A stretch of DNA of 64,000 nt from an uncultured Dermabacter sp. GTDB lineage: Bacteria; Actinomycetota; Actinomycetes; Actinomycetales; Dermabacteraceae. The notes under the pieces are model-generated. The model was not told where the DNA came from. It saw only the letters and a program-made list of their open reading frames with translations, and did not search any database. Shown here piece after piece: positions 45,445 through 54,176 of this stretch; within the stretch, counting starts at the first letter, position 1, and every line of letters begins with the position of its first letter. A program made the position numbers and the translations under genes. Location: positions 62,001-126,000 of the forward strand of contig CAMXWV010000001.1 of assembly GCA_947252755.1 (NCBI GenBank), given 5' to 3'.

Positions 45445-47094
45445 GTGTCGACTACAGAGAAGAAGGGCATCCTCAGCCCCGAGAGCCGCACCTTCAAGCT
45501 CGGCTCGGTCGGTGCCGACTGGCTGGACGAGCGCGTGTCGCTCGGCGGTCTCGTCAAAGGCTTTGCCCGCAAAGTGTTCCCCGACCACTGGTCCTTCATG
45601 TTCGGCGAGGTGGCGCTCTACAGCTTCGTGGTGCTGCTGATCTCCGGCACCTTCCTGACCATGTTCTTCGTCCCGTCGATGGACGAGGTTGTGTATGAAG
45701 GCATCTACGAGCCCTTCCAGGGCCTTGAGATGTCCCGCGCCTATGCCTCTACCTTGGATATCTCCTTCGAGGTGAAGGGCGGTCTGCTGTTCAGGCAGAT
45801 GCACCACTGGGCAGCGCTGCTGTTCATGGTGGCGATCTTCGTGCACATGTTCCGCGTGTTCTTCACCGGTGCGTTCCGCAAGCCACGTGAGCTCAACTGG
45901 CTGGTGGGCTTCAGCCTCATGGTCCTCGGCATGGCCGCAGGCTTCTCCGGCTACTCCCTCCCGGATGACGTGCTCTCCGGCAACGGCCTGCGCATTGCCG
46001 ACGGGCTCGCCAAGTCCATTCCGATCGTGGGCACCTACATCTCCATGCTCCTGTTCGGCGGCGAGTTCCCAGGGCATGACATCATCCCGCGCCTGTTCAC
46101 CGTGCACATCCTGCTGGTGCCGGCTGCAATCATGGGCCTCATCGCAATTCACCTGCTGATGCTGGTGGCGCATAAACACACCCACTACCCGGGTCCGGGC
46201 GCCACCGACCGCAACGTTGTGGGCTATCCGCTCTTCCCGGTTTACACCGCGAAGGCCGGCGGCTTCTTCTTCATGGTGTTCGGCGTGATCGCTCTGATCT
46301 CAGCCACTACCTCGATCAACGGAGTGTGGAGCTACGGCCCCTACGACCCGTCGCCGGTGTCCGCCGGTTCACAGCCCGACTGGTACATGCTCTGGACCGA
46401 TGGCGGCCTCCGCCTCATCCCCGGCTGGGAATTCACCATCTTCGGCTATATCATTTCGCTGAACATGCTGATCCCCATGGTGTTCTATGGGCTTTTCCTG
46501 GCGTTCCTCGCCTTCTACCCGTTCATCGAACAGTGGGTGACCGGCGATGACCGCGAGCACCATGTGCTCGACCTGCCATACAACACTCCCGTGCGCACCG
46601 CCATCGGTGTGGCCTGGATCGTGGAGTACTTGCTGCTGGTCATGGGCGCAACCAACGACTTGGTTGCCATCGGCTTCCATATCTCTATCAATGACCTCAC
46701 CTGGTTGTATCGAATCGGCTTCTTCGTGTTCCCGGTTGTCGCGTTCATCGTGACCAAGCGGATCTGCCTGGCGATCCAGCGTCACAAGCGAGACATGGTT
46801 GTTCACGGCATGGAGACCTCGAAGGTGGTCCGCATGGAGAACGGCGAAATGCTCGAGATCCACGAGCCGCTCAACGAGTACGACCGCTGGGTGCTGGTGC
46901 AGCATGACGACTTCCGTCCGCTGCAGGCCGGCAACGGAGTGTCCGCTCTGCGGGCAAAGGCAACGAGCTTCTTCTTCAAGGACCGCATCGCGCCCGTCAC
47001 CCCAGCAGAGCTGCGCTCCGTTGTAGAGCACAACGTGCAGGAGCGTGAAAAGATTGAGCAGCTGACCGGACCGTACGCGTCCATCGACAGCTGA
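45445..47094 (+). CDS. qcrB: Cytochrome b subunit of the bc1 complex
   Basis: A 549-residue cytochrome b. Haem-ligand histidines appear in QMHHWAALLFMVAIFVHMFRV and VHILLVPAAIMGLIAIHL. The Qo-site region is PDWYMLWTDGGLRL. A cytoplasmic C-terminal extension of about 150 residues is usual for actinobacteria. It is the last gene of the operon. QcrB is the target of antimycobacterial drugs such as telacebec. Confidence 0.96.
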   Translation: MSTTEKKGILSPESRTFKLGSVGADWLDERVSLGGLVKGFARKVFPDHWSFMFGEVALYSFVVLLISGTFLTMFFVPSMDEVVYEGIYEPFQGLEMSRAYASTLDISFEVKGGLLFRQMHHWAALLFMVAIFVHMFRVFFTGAFRKPRELNWLVGFSLMVLGMAAGFSGYSLPDDVLSGNGLRIADGLAKSIPIVGTYISMLLFGGEFPGHDIIPRLFTVHILLVPAAIMGLIAIHLLMLVAHKHTHYPGPGATDRNVVGYPLFPVYTAKAGGFFFMVFGVIALISATTSINGVWSYGPYDPSPVSAGSQPDWYMLWTDGGLRLIPGWEFTIFGYIISLNMLIPMVFYGLFLAFLAFYPFIEQWVTGDDREHHVLDLPYNTPVRTAIGVAWIVEYLLLVMGATNDLVAIGFHISINDLTWLYRIGFFVFPVVAFIVTKRICLAIQRHKRDMVVHGMETSKVVRMENGEMLEIHEPLNEYDRWVLVQHDDFRPLQAGNGVSALRAKATSFFFKDRIAPVTPAELRSVVEHNVQEREKIEQLTGPYASIDS

Positions 47095-47114
47095 TCGCTC
47101 ATCCGCTCCACTGA

Positions 47115-47150
47115 CTGAGGCCCCTCCCGGATCACCGAGAGGGGCCTCAG
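47115..47150. terminator. Terminator after qcrB
   Basis: CTGAGGCCCCTC pairs with GAGGGGCCTCAG (12 bp) between convergent qcrB and the RAM-domain gene. Confidence 0.85.
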
Positions 47151-47193
47151 CCATGCACCCGGCGCAGGTGCATCACACGGACGACGCGCCGGC

Positions 47194-47475
47194 TCAGTCA
47201 GCAGCGCCCAGATCGAATGCCGCATCCAGATCGTGCGAGGAGTACGTGCGGAAAGCGATGTTCGTGGAGGTTGTCAGCACTCCCGGCACCTTAGAGATGT
47301 CACCCGCAATCACATCAGCCAGATCCTCATGGGCCCGGACCCGCACCAGAGCGATCAGGTCAGTATCCCCGGTGACAGAGAAGACCTGATCCACCGATGC
47401 CATATTCGCGATGGTCTGCGCCACCTCAGGGATCTGAGCGGAATCCACATCGATCGAAACAAGAGCAGTGATCAT
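47194..47475 (-). CDS. Stand-alone Lrp/AsnC ligand-binding (RAM) domain protein
   Basis: A 93-residue protein that is only the RAM domain of Lrp/AsnC regulators (MITALVSIDVDSAQIPEVA, SVTGDTDLIALVRV). The DNA-binding helix-turn-helix is missing, so it is probably an amino acid sensor or partner rather than a regulator by itself. GGAGG lies about ten bases before the ATG. A full Lrp is not encoded upstream, so this is a natural short form, not a truncated gene. Confidence 0.88.
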   Translation of the reverse strand: MITALVSIDVDSAQIPEVAQTIANMASVDQVFSVTGDTDLIALVRVRAHEDLADVIAGDISKVPGVLTTSTNIAFRTYSSHDLDAAFDLGAAD

Positions 47476-47610
47476 GGTTAGGAAGCCTCCTCGGCGACAA
47501 CAGCGGAAAGAGCGATCAGCATCGCTTAGCATGACGAACCCAGTCTAATCGCGGCCCCTCCAGCCCGGTCTGCGACAGCGATCGATCAGGGATGCACTGG
47601 TGGAATGGAT

Positions 47611-49254
47611 TCAGGCCGAGGTACGGGCGAATGCGTGAGTGAGCGCTGCCACGTCGAATGCTGCCGTCGCCGGTGTTGACCAATCACCCTCAAGCGCCAC
47701 CACCCGCACTCCATCCGACCGCAGCCAGGTCAGGATCAGCTCCGCCTCATGGTGGTACCCGAAGCAGAGCGGTGCGGCATGCTCCGCTTCGGGAGCGCTG
47801 GCTCGCCGGAGGTGATCCACAGCTGCGATCGGATCATCGAACCGGGGCAGGCGCACCGCCGCGCCGAGCCGGCCGTACCGAATGGCGAACATTTCCCAGC
47901 TCCACGGCTCATCGAGCAGTGGCTGGATGCGTCGGGCGGCTACCAGCAGCGGCACTGAAGCGATCTCTCGAAGACGCTGCGCCCGAGCAGCCGCGTGAAG
48001 GAACACCTCCACACGTGAACGCAGCGCGGCCGCGTCCTCGAAGCGACCGGCAGCTGCGAAGGCGCGCAGCCTCGGTGCGACCGCGTCAAGCAGTTCGGTG
48101 GGATCCTCCACCATCACGCGCCGCATCCGCGCGTGAAAGTCACTGGGCAGGGTTTCAGCCTGCGGCGCTACCCCACTCCGACCGCCCACCAGGGAGCTGT
48201 ACAGCAGTGAGCGCAGCGGTTCGATGTCATGGTGGCTGCGCAATGGTCCGATATAGGCGCTGCCGTCATCTTCGGAACGAACCTTTCGGGCTGCACGCAG
48301 TCCTTCAGCACCGGCGCCCAGCCGCAGCCAGTGCCCGATGACAGGACGGAGCCCCTTCCGGTTCGCGGGCGGCTTCTGCTCAGCGATCATCCGCAGCTCC
48401 CGGATCGACGCCTCGGTGTCGCTGATGCAGGGCAGCACGTCGATCCGGTCGGTGACCGGGATGATCTCCAGCACCTTGCGCCGTGTCTCCGATGAGGAGA
48501 AGTAGCTGCGAACCCGGGAGCGCACATTCATGGATTTGCCGACGTACAGGGCCTCCCCGGCTGCATCCACGAACGAGTACACACCGGGACCGGGCGGGAT
48601 ATCTGCCGCGAGATGGCGTTTGCGGAGCTGAGCGGGGGTGGCCTGCTTACCGGAACGGGTGAGATCGTCCAGGGTGGATGCGCCGATGCTGCCGAGCCGC
48701 GCGATGATCTCGTGGAGAACATCCACGGTGGCGCGAGCATCGCTGAGAGCACGGTGATTCGGCACAGTTGTGGCGCCGACGTGCGTGGCAAGCGTGCTGA
48801 GCCGATGGTTGCGCACCTCATCCCGCCCGAATGTGCGGCGTGCCAGAGTCAGCGTATCCACGACGGTCAGGCGCGGCCAGACGTAATCCAGCCGCTCCGC
48901 GGTGGCGCGCAGAAACCCGATATCGAACTTCGCATTGTGCGCTACCAGCACCGACGCACGCGCAAACTCCAGAAAAGCCGGTATCGCCGCCTCAGCCGAC
49001 GGAGCATCCGCCACCATGCGATCGTTGATCCCGGTGAGTCGAGCGATGAACGCGGGGATCGGACGCTCGGGGTTGACGAACGTCTGAAACTCTTCGATCA
49101 CCTCACCGCCGGACACTCGCACTGCGCCGATCTCGGTGATCGCGTCGCGCTGGGGGTCAGTGCCGGTTGTTTCGAGATCGACGACGACGAAATCGACATC
49201 CGCCAGCGGCGGACCGAGGTCATCGAATGACAGCTGAGTACGGGCCGCGGGCAC
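47611..49254 (-). CDS. DEDDh exonuclease fused to a UvrC-like GIY-YIG domain
   Basis: A 547-residue fusion. Residues ~15-185 form a DnaQ-like 3'-5' exonuclease: DFVVVDLETTGTDP, LVAHNAKFDIGFL, NHRALSDARAT. Residues ~210-290 form a GIY-YIG nuclease domain as in UvrC (GPGVYSFVDAAGEALYVGKS). The rest is UvrC-like without the UvrC RNase H part. Rv2191 of M. tuberculosis has the same layout; a DNA repair role is likely. The GTG start lies four bases after the stop of the ligase gene, so they share a transcript. Confidence 0.9.
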   Translation of the reverse strand: MPAARTQLSFDDLGPPLADVDFVVVDLETTGTDPQRDAITEIGAVRVSGGEVIEEFQTFVNPERPIPAFIARLTGINDRMVADAPSAEAAIPAFLEFARASVLVAHNAKFDIGFLRATAERLDYVWPRLTVVDTLTLARRTFGRDEVRNHRLSTLATHVGATTVPNHRALSDARATVDVLHEIIARLGSIGASTLDDLTRSGKQATPAQLRKRHLAADIPPGPGVYSFVDAAGEALYVGKSMNVRSRVRSYFSSSETRRKVLEIIPVTDRIDVLPCISDTEASIRELRMIAEQKPPANRKGLRPVIGHWLRLGAGAEGLRAARKVRSEDDGSAYIGPLRSHHDIEPLRSLLYSSLVGGRSGVAPQAETLPSDFHARMRRVMVEDPTELLDAVAPRLRAFAAAGRFEDAAALRSRVEVFLHAAARAQRLREIASVPLLVAARRIQPLLDEPWSWEMFAIRYGRLGAAVRLPRFDDPIAAVDHLRRASAPEAEHAAPLCFGYHHEAELILTWLRSDGVRVVALEGDWSTPATAAFDVAALTHAFARTSA

Positions 49255-49258
49255 TGCC

Positions 49259-51076
49259 TCAGCTCTGGTCGTTCTCCGGCTTCGGACCGGAATAGAGGCG
49301 GTCGATCACATCCGCAAAGTCCTTGACCACCACATTGCGCTTCAGCTTCATCGACGGAGTCAGGTAGCCGGCCTCTTCAGTGAAGTCACGGTCGATGATC
49401 TCGAACTTCCGGATCGACTCCGCACGTGACACAGAGGTGTTCGCCTTGTCGATCGCGGTCTGAATCTCCGCGCGCACCTGCTCGTTCTCAGCAGCCTCCG
49501 CAACAGTCATGGATGGCAGGCCGTGGTTCTTCAACCAGGTGGGCAGCATTTCCTCGTCCAGGGTGATGATGGCTGCCACGAACGGCTTTTGATCCCCCAC
49601 CACAATCGTCTGGGACACGAGGGGGTTGGCCCGGATCTGGTCCTCCAGCTGAGCAGGAGAGATGTTCTTGCCGCCCGCGGTCACAATGATCTCCTTGGAG
49701 CGGCCGGTGATCGTCAGGTACCCGTCCTCGTCGATATCGCCTACGTCCCCGGTGTTGAACCAGCCGTCCGCAAAGGCCTGTTCGGTGGCCTCCGGATTGT
49801 TGTTGTAGCCCTTGAATACCATGACGCCCTTGACATGGATCTCGCCGTTGTCCGCGATGCGCACAGCCCCGCCCGGCAGCGGCGGACCCACGGTGCCCAC
49901 TTTCACTTTCCACGGTGTGTTCACACCGATCGGAGCGGTTGTCTCCGTGAGGCCGTAGCCCTCCAGGATGGTGACGCCGATCCCGCGGAAGAAGTGGGCG
50001 AGGCGCGCTCCGAGAGGAGCCCCGCCGGAGACCGCCCACTTCAGGTCCCCGCCCATCAGAGTGCGCAGTTTGGAGTAGACGAGTGAGTCGAAGAGCTTGT
50101 GCTGTGCGCGAACGGTCAGCGGGATGTGTCCGTTGGAGATGCCGGTGGAATAGTCCACGGCAACCTTCGCGGCTTGCCGGAAGAGACGGCCCTTTCCGCC
50201 GGCGATGGCCTTCTGCTCTGCCCCGTTGTACACCTTCTCGAATACACGCGGCACTGCGAGCAGCACGGTCGGTTTGAAGGAGCCGAGGTCGCCAAGCAAC
50301 TGCTTGGCGTCCGGGGTGAATCCGGTGGTGGTGTTACCCACGGCGGTGACGAACACGATGAGGCGAGCGAACACGTGCGCAAGCGGCAGAAACATGAGCA
50401 GCCGCGAATGCGGAGGCACCACGTCCTGGCCGAGCAGTGCCAGCGCATTCAGTGCGGTGTCCATGAAGTTCCCGTGGGTCAGCTGGGCGCCCTTGGGGCG
50501 TCCGGTGGTACCCGAGGTGTAGATGATCGTGGCGATGTCATCCTTCACGCGGACAGTGCGAGCCCGCTCGATCTGCTCATGGTCCACTTCTGCGGCAGGC
50601 ACCGCGAGCTGTTCCAGGGCGCCCTCGTCGATGACGAACACATCCTCCAGCGCCGGGAGCTCATCGCGGACTTCCGCAACGTCCTGAGCATGCCCCGAGC
50701 TCTCCACCACAATGAAGCGCGCTCCTGAATCCGAGCCGATCCAGGCGATCTGACCGGGGGACGAGGTCTCGTAGATCGGAACGGAGACGCCGCCGGCGAA
50801 CCACACCGCCCAGTCCACGAGGGTCCACTCATAGCGGGTGCGGGACATGATGCCCACCACGTCACCCGGCTTGAGGCCGCGGTTGATGAAGCCCTGCGCC
50901 AGGCATCGCACCTGCTGCACGAAATCTCGTGTGCTGACCGGAGACCAGACGCCTTCGGTGAGCTGTCGTTCGAAGATCGGCACCTCGGGCCGTTCGCGTT
51001 CGCGCAGCAGCAGGAGATCCGTTGCGTTCTCGGTCTCGTTTGCGCTGGCCGTCAGGGGCGTCTCGAACTGCTTCAC
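49259..51076 (-). CDS. Long-chain fatty acid-CoA ligase (FadD15-like)
   Basis: A 605-residue AMP-forming acyl-CoA synthetase. The P-loop-like motif IIYTSGTTGRPKGAQLTHGN, the GYGLTETTAP motif and the C-terminal KEIIVTAGGKNISP are present. It activates long-chain fatty acids for lipid synthesis or breakdown. GAAGGAGACG precedes the GTG at 51076. Its position near the exonuclease, PlsC and DAHP synthase genes resembles fadD15 (Rv2187) in mycobacteria. Confidence 0.93.
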   Translation of the reverse strand: MKQFETPLTASANETENATDLLLLRERERPEVPIFERQLTEGVWSPVSTRDFVQQVRCLAQGFINRGLKPGDVVGIMSRTRYEWTLVDWAVWFAGGVSVPIYETSSPGQIAWIGSDSGARFIVVESSGHAQDVAEVRDELPALEDVFVIDEGALEQLAVPAAEVDHEQIERARTVRVKDDIATIIYTSGTTGRPKGAQLTHGNFMDTALNALALLGQDVVPPHSRLLMFLPLAHVFARLIVFVTAVGNTTTGFTPDAKQLLGDLGSFKPTVLLAVPRVFEKVYNGAEQKAIAGGKGRLFRQAAKVAVDYSTGISNGHIPLTVRAQHKLFDSLVYSKLRTLMGGDLKWAVSGGAPLGARLAHFFRGIGVTILEGYGLTETTAPIGVNTPWKVKVGTVGPPLPGGAVRIADNGEIHVKGVMVFKGYNNNPEATEQAFADGWFNTGDVGDIDEDGYLTITGRSKEIIVTAGGKNISPAQLEDQIRANPLVSQTIVVGDQKPFVAAIITLDEEMLPTWLKNHGLPSMTVAEAAENEQVRAEIQTAIDKANTSVSRAESIRKFEIIDRDFTEEAGYLTPSMKLKRNVVVKDFADVIDRLYSGPKPENDQS

Positions 51077-51202
51077 GTGGCGTCTCCTTCGCGTTTCGCG
51101 CCGTGCGCGGCGACATGTTCACTCGATCCTACGCGTCGACAGCCGGTTCTGCTCGGCAGAATGATGGATGCCCCAGCGTGTCCGCCATGGTGGGCGGCCT
51201 GT

Positions 51203-51922
51203 TCAGCGGGGTGATGGAAGCGATCGCAGGAATCTCAGGGACTGTTCGGCGATGAGAGATGCGTCGTAGTCAAGGGTGGCCACATGAAAGCTGCGAGTGA
51301 GAGCAAGGCGCTCCACCCGTTCGCTGCCGACTCGTTCAGCGATCAGATCAGAGTCGGACGGCCGCACCACATGGTCCTGGGCGGAGGTGGCGAGCCAGAC
51401 AGGACAGGTGACACGGCCAAGCCGGCTGCGCACCGACCGGGTGAGGCCCAGCAGCTCCGCCACCGACGCGACGGGTGTTCGCGGGTAGGCATGTTCGCTC
51501 ACGCCCGGTTGGGCGATGTCCGACGCGATCGATCCCACCGACCGGATCACCAGCCGAAGCAGCGGAGCCAACGGCGCCAGCGGATCTGCGACGGTCACGG
51601 CCGGATTCACCAGCATCAGAGCGCGAACCAGGCGGGGCTGACGCTGAGCAAGCGCGAGGGACAGGGTGCCGCCCATGGACAGTCCGGCAACGGTGACCGG
51701 TCCTTCGCTGGCCGCCTCCAGCAGGGCGCGCTCGGCAGCTGAATACCACTGCGGCCAGGTGGTGGCGGACATGTCCTGCCAGGTGGTGCCATGCCCGGGC
51801 AGAGTCGGCGTGTGGACCTTGCACCCTGCCTGCCGCAGAGCCTCAGCCCAAGGCTGGACCGAACGAGGGTCAGAGGTGAAGCCGTGCAGCAGGAGCACGA
51901 CCGAAGCAGGAGAAACAGCCAT
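51203..51922 (-). CDS. Alpha/beta-hydrolase (carboxylesterase/lipase-like)
   Basis: A 239-residue hydrolase. It shows LLLHGFTSDP (oxyanion region), the nucleophile elbow VAGLSMGGTLSL, Asp in ATSAQDHVV and His in TRSFHVATLD. It resembles the Est30/monoglyceride lipase group. The ATG at 51922 is used; longer readings cross the divergent plsC gene, which starts 36 bases away. The substrate is not known. Confidence 0.88.
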   Translation of the reverse strand: MAVSPASVVLLLHGFTSDPRSVQPWAEALRQAGCKVHTPTLPGHGTTWQDMSATTWPQWYSAAERALLEAASEGPVTVAGLSMGGTLSLALAQRQPRLVRALMLVNPAVTVADPLAPLAPLLRLVIRSVGSIASDIAQPGVSEHAYPRTPVASVAELLGLTRSVRSRLGRVTCPVWLATSAQDHVVRPSDSDLIAERVGSERVERLALTRSFHVATLDYDASLIAEQSLRFLRSLPSPR

Positions 51923-51958
51923 GAGACCATGGTGCCATTCCGTTTCCCTTGAGGTGCC

Positions 51959-52699
51959 ATGTTCATCTATCGCCTGCTGCAGCCGCCGATCGGCCTTCTG
52001 GTGCGCATCGTGTGGCGCGCGCGTCTTGTTGACGTTCATCGCGTCCCCACCACGGGACCGGGCATCCTTGCCTGCAGCCACGTCTCCACCGCTGAGACAT
52101 GGATGCTGCCGGCTCTGCTGAATCGTCCCCTGTTCAATATGGCCAAGCACACCCTGTTCACCAAACCCGGGACGGCCGGTCGCCTGCTGGCATGGTTCCT
52201 CCGCAGCGGCTGCGTGATCCCGGTGAATCGGGACGGCGGAGCTGCCTCTGCGGGCGGGTTGGCCGAGGCTGAGCAGGTATTGAAGGACGGGCACCTGATC
52301 GGCGTATATCCGGAGGGCACGCGGAGTCCTGACGGGCGGCTGTTCAAAGGGAAGACCGGGGCGGTACGCCTTGCTCTGGCAACCGGAGCACCGGTGATCC
52401 CGGTGGCGGCTCACGGTGCGTTTGCTGCGCGCCGCGGCAGCTCGGTGATCCCCAGGCTGTCTCCGCGGATGCGGATCCAGTTCGGGCAGCCCCTCGATAT
52501 GGCAGAGGAGCTTCGCGCGCTGCGGGCTCAACGTTCAATGGCGCTGACGGAAGCGCCCGCCTCTGTGGAAGAGCTGCGCGCACTGACGGATACGATGATG
52601 CGGGCAATTGCGGCGCTTTCCGGCCAGGAGATGGTGGATGAGTATGCCGCGGATTATCGACGACGCCTCGCTGCAGCGGCCGAGTCGGATCCCGAATAG
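51959..52699 (+). CDS. PlsC-type 1-acylglycerol-3-phosphate acyltransferase
   Basis: A 246-residue lysophospholipid acyltransferase family member. The substrate-binding motif GVYPEGTRSPDGRLFKGKTG is intact. The catalytic HX4D motif reads CSHVSTAETW, with His41 and Glu46 in place of the usual Asp. The N-terminal helix is amphipathic and would lie on the membrane. A fatty acid-CoA ligase gene lies close by. Likely substrates are lysophospholipids or a related glycolipid. Confidence 0.85.
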   Translation: MFIYRLLQPPIGLLVRIVWRARLVDVHRVPTTGPGILACSHVSTAETWMLPALLNRPLFNMAKHTLFTKPGTAGRLLAWFLRSGCVIPVNRDGGAASAGGLAEAEQVLKDGHLIGVYPEGTRSPDGRLFKGKTGAVRLALATGAPVIPVAAHGAFAARRGSSVIPRLSPRMRIQFGQPLDMAEELRALRAQRSMALTEAPASVEELRALTDTMMRAIAALSGQEMVDEYAADYRRRLAAAAESDPE

Positions 52700-52742
52700 C
52701 GGAAGCGGCATCCCACGATTTGAGCGGGGGACAGCTGCCGGG

Positions 52743-52748
52743 TAGCCT
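52743..52748 (+). promoter_or_regulatory. -10 element (TAGCCT) of leaderless aroG
   Basis: TAGCCT, six bases, then GTG 52755, with no Shine-Dalgarno. Confidence 0.5.
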
Positions 52749-52754
52749 GCAGAC

Positions 52755-54167
52755 GTGAAACGGCATTCTCCTCTGCACGCAACCCATCGGCACCCTTTCA
52801 CGCTGTCCAGTGAGCGCGAGGGCCTACAGGCTCTGGCCGAATGGCGCACCTATCCGAGGATCCAGCAGCCCACGTGGCCCGATGAGAGCGCTCTGGATGA
52901 CGTGTTCACCAATCTGCGCTCCGCCCCGCCGCTGGTCTTCGCCGGGGAAGTGGACCTAGTACGCGAACACCTCGCTGCCGCTTCCCGTGGCGAGATGTTC
53001 GTGCTGCAGGGCGGTGACTGTGCTGAGACTTTCGCGGACTCCACCGCAGACCGCATCAAGAACAAGATCCAGACCATCCTGCAGATGGCGGCTGTGCTCA
53101 CCTATGGCGCATCGATGCCGATTGTGAAGATGGGCCGCATGGCCGGGCAGTTCGCCAAGCCGCGCTCCTCCGATGAGGAGACACGAGACGGCGTGACCCT
53201 GCCCAGCTACCGGGGCGATGCGGTCAACGGCTACGAGTTCACAGAGGCCGCCCGGATTCCCGATCCGCAGCGCCTGTGGAAGATGTACACCACCTCCTCC
53301 TCCTCACTGAACCTCATGCGGGCCTTCACGGGCGGCGGCTTTGCCGACCTGCGCCAGGTGCACGCCTGGAACCAGGGCTTCATCGCCTCCAAGGGGTACA
53401 CGAAGTTCGAAAAGCTCGCCGGAGAGATCGATAAGGCCGTCCGCTTCATGGAGGCGTGCGGTGTGGACTTCGAGCCGCTCAAGCTCGTGGAGTTCTACGC
53501 CTCTCACGAGGCGCTGCTGCTGGATTACGAGGAGGCGCTGTCACGGGTGGATTCCCGCACCGGGGAGATCTACGCCTGCTCAGGACATTTCCTCTGGATC
53601 GGAGAGCGCACCCGCCAGCTTGATGGCGCTCATGTCAACTTCTTGAAGAAGGTGCGCAACCCGATCGGCGTGAAGCTCGGCCCCACCGCCACCAAAGACG
53701 ATGTGATGCGCCTGATCGATGAGCTGAACCCCGACCAGGAGCCGGGCCGTCTCACCTTCATCACGCGCATGGGCGCATCAGTGATTCGCGAGAAGCTGCC
53801 GGCGCTGCTGGCGGATGTGAAGGCAGAAGGAGCCCAGGTCACCTGGGTGACGGACCCGATGCATGGCAACACGATCACCGCCTCCAACGGCTATAAAACG
53901 CGCCGCTTCGATGACATTCTGCATGAAGTGAAGGGCTTCTTCGACGCGCACGGCGAGGCCGGTACGATTCCCGGCGGTCTGCACATGGAGCTCACCGGTG
54001 ATGATGTGACCGAAGTCCTGGGCGGACACGGTGAACTGGATGAGCAGGGGTTGGCGCGCCGCTACGAAACTCTTGTGGATCCGCGGCTGAATCATTCGCA
54101 GTCGCTGGAACTGGCGTTTCTGGTGGCAGACATGCTGCAGCAGCATCAGCAGCATCAGGCAGTCTGA
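52755..54167 (+). CDS. aroG: 3-deoxy-7-phosphoheptulonate synthase, class II
   Basis: A 470-residue class II (plant-type) DAHP synthase, first step of the shikimate pathway from PEP and erythrose 4-phosphate. It has FVLQGGDCAETF (metal-binding Cys), VKMGRMAGQFAKPRS, TRMGAS, WVTDPMHGNT and GGLHMELTGDDVTE. It matches M. tuberculosis AroG (Rv2178c) in length and in its position next to a pknL-like gene. GTG 52755 directly follows the -10 box. Confidence 0.96.
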   Translation: MKRHSPLHATHRHPFTLSSEREGLQALAEWRTYPRIQQPTWPDESALDDVFTNLRSAPPLVFAGEVDLVREHLAAASRGEMFVLQGGDCAETFADSTADRIKNKIQTILQMAAVLTYGASMPIVKMGRMAGQFAKPRSSDEETRDGVTLPSYRGDAVNGYEFTEAARIPDPQRLWKMYTTSSSSLNLMRAFTGGGFADLRQVHAWNQGFIASKGYTKFEKLAGEIDKAVRFMEACGVDFEPLKLVEFYASHEALLLDYEEALSRVDSRTGEIYACSGHFLWIGERTRQLDGAHVNFLKKVRNPIGVKLGPTATKDDVMRLIDELNPDQEPGRLTFITRMGASVIREKLPALLADVKAEGAQVTWVTDPMHGNTITASNGYKTRRFDDILHEVKGFFDAHGEAGTIPGGLHMELTGDDVTEVLGGHGELDEQGLARRYETLVDPRLNHSQSLELAFLVADMLQQHQQHQAV

Positions 54168-54176
54168 CTCCCGCGC

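Noticed and set aside
44536..46185. 549-codon frame antisense to qcrA/qcrB
   Set aside because: It is a shadow of GC-biased codons, rich in His/Glu/Asp, with no promoter or ribosome-binding site.
47194..47475. RAM-domain gene as a truncated Lrp regulator
   Set aside because: It has its own Shine-Dalgarno and ATG, and no helix-turn-helix remnant lies upstream. Stand-alone RAM proteins are a known class.
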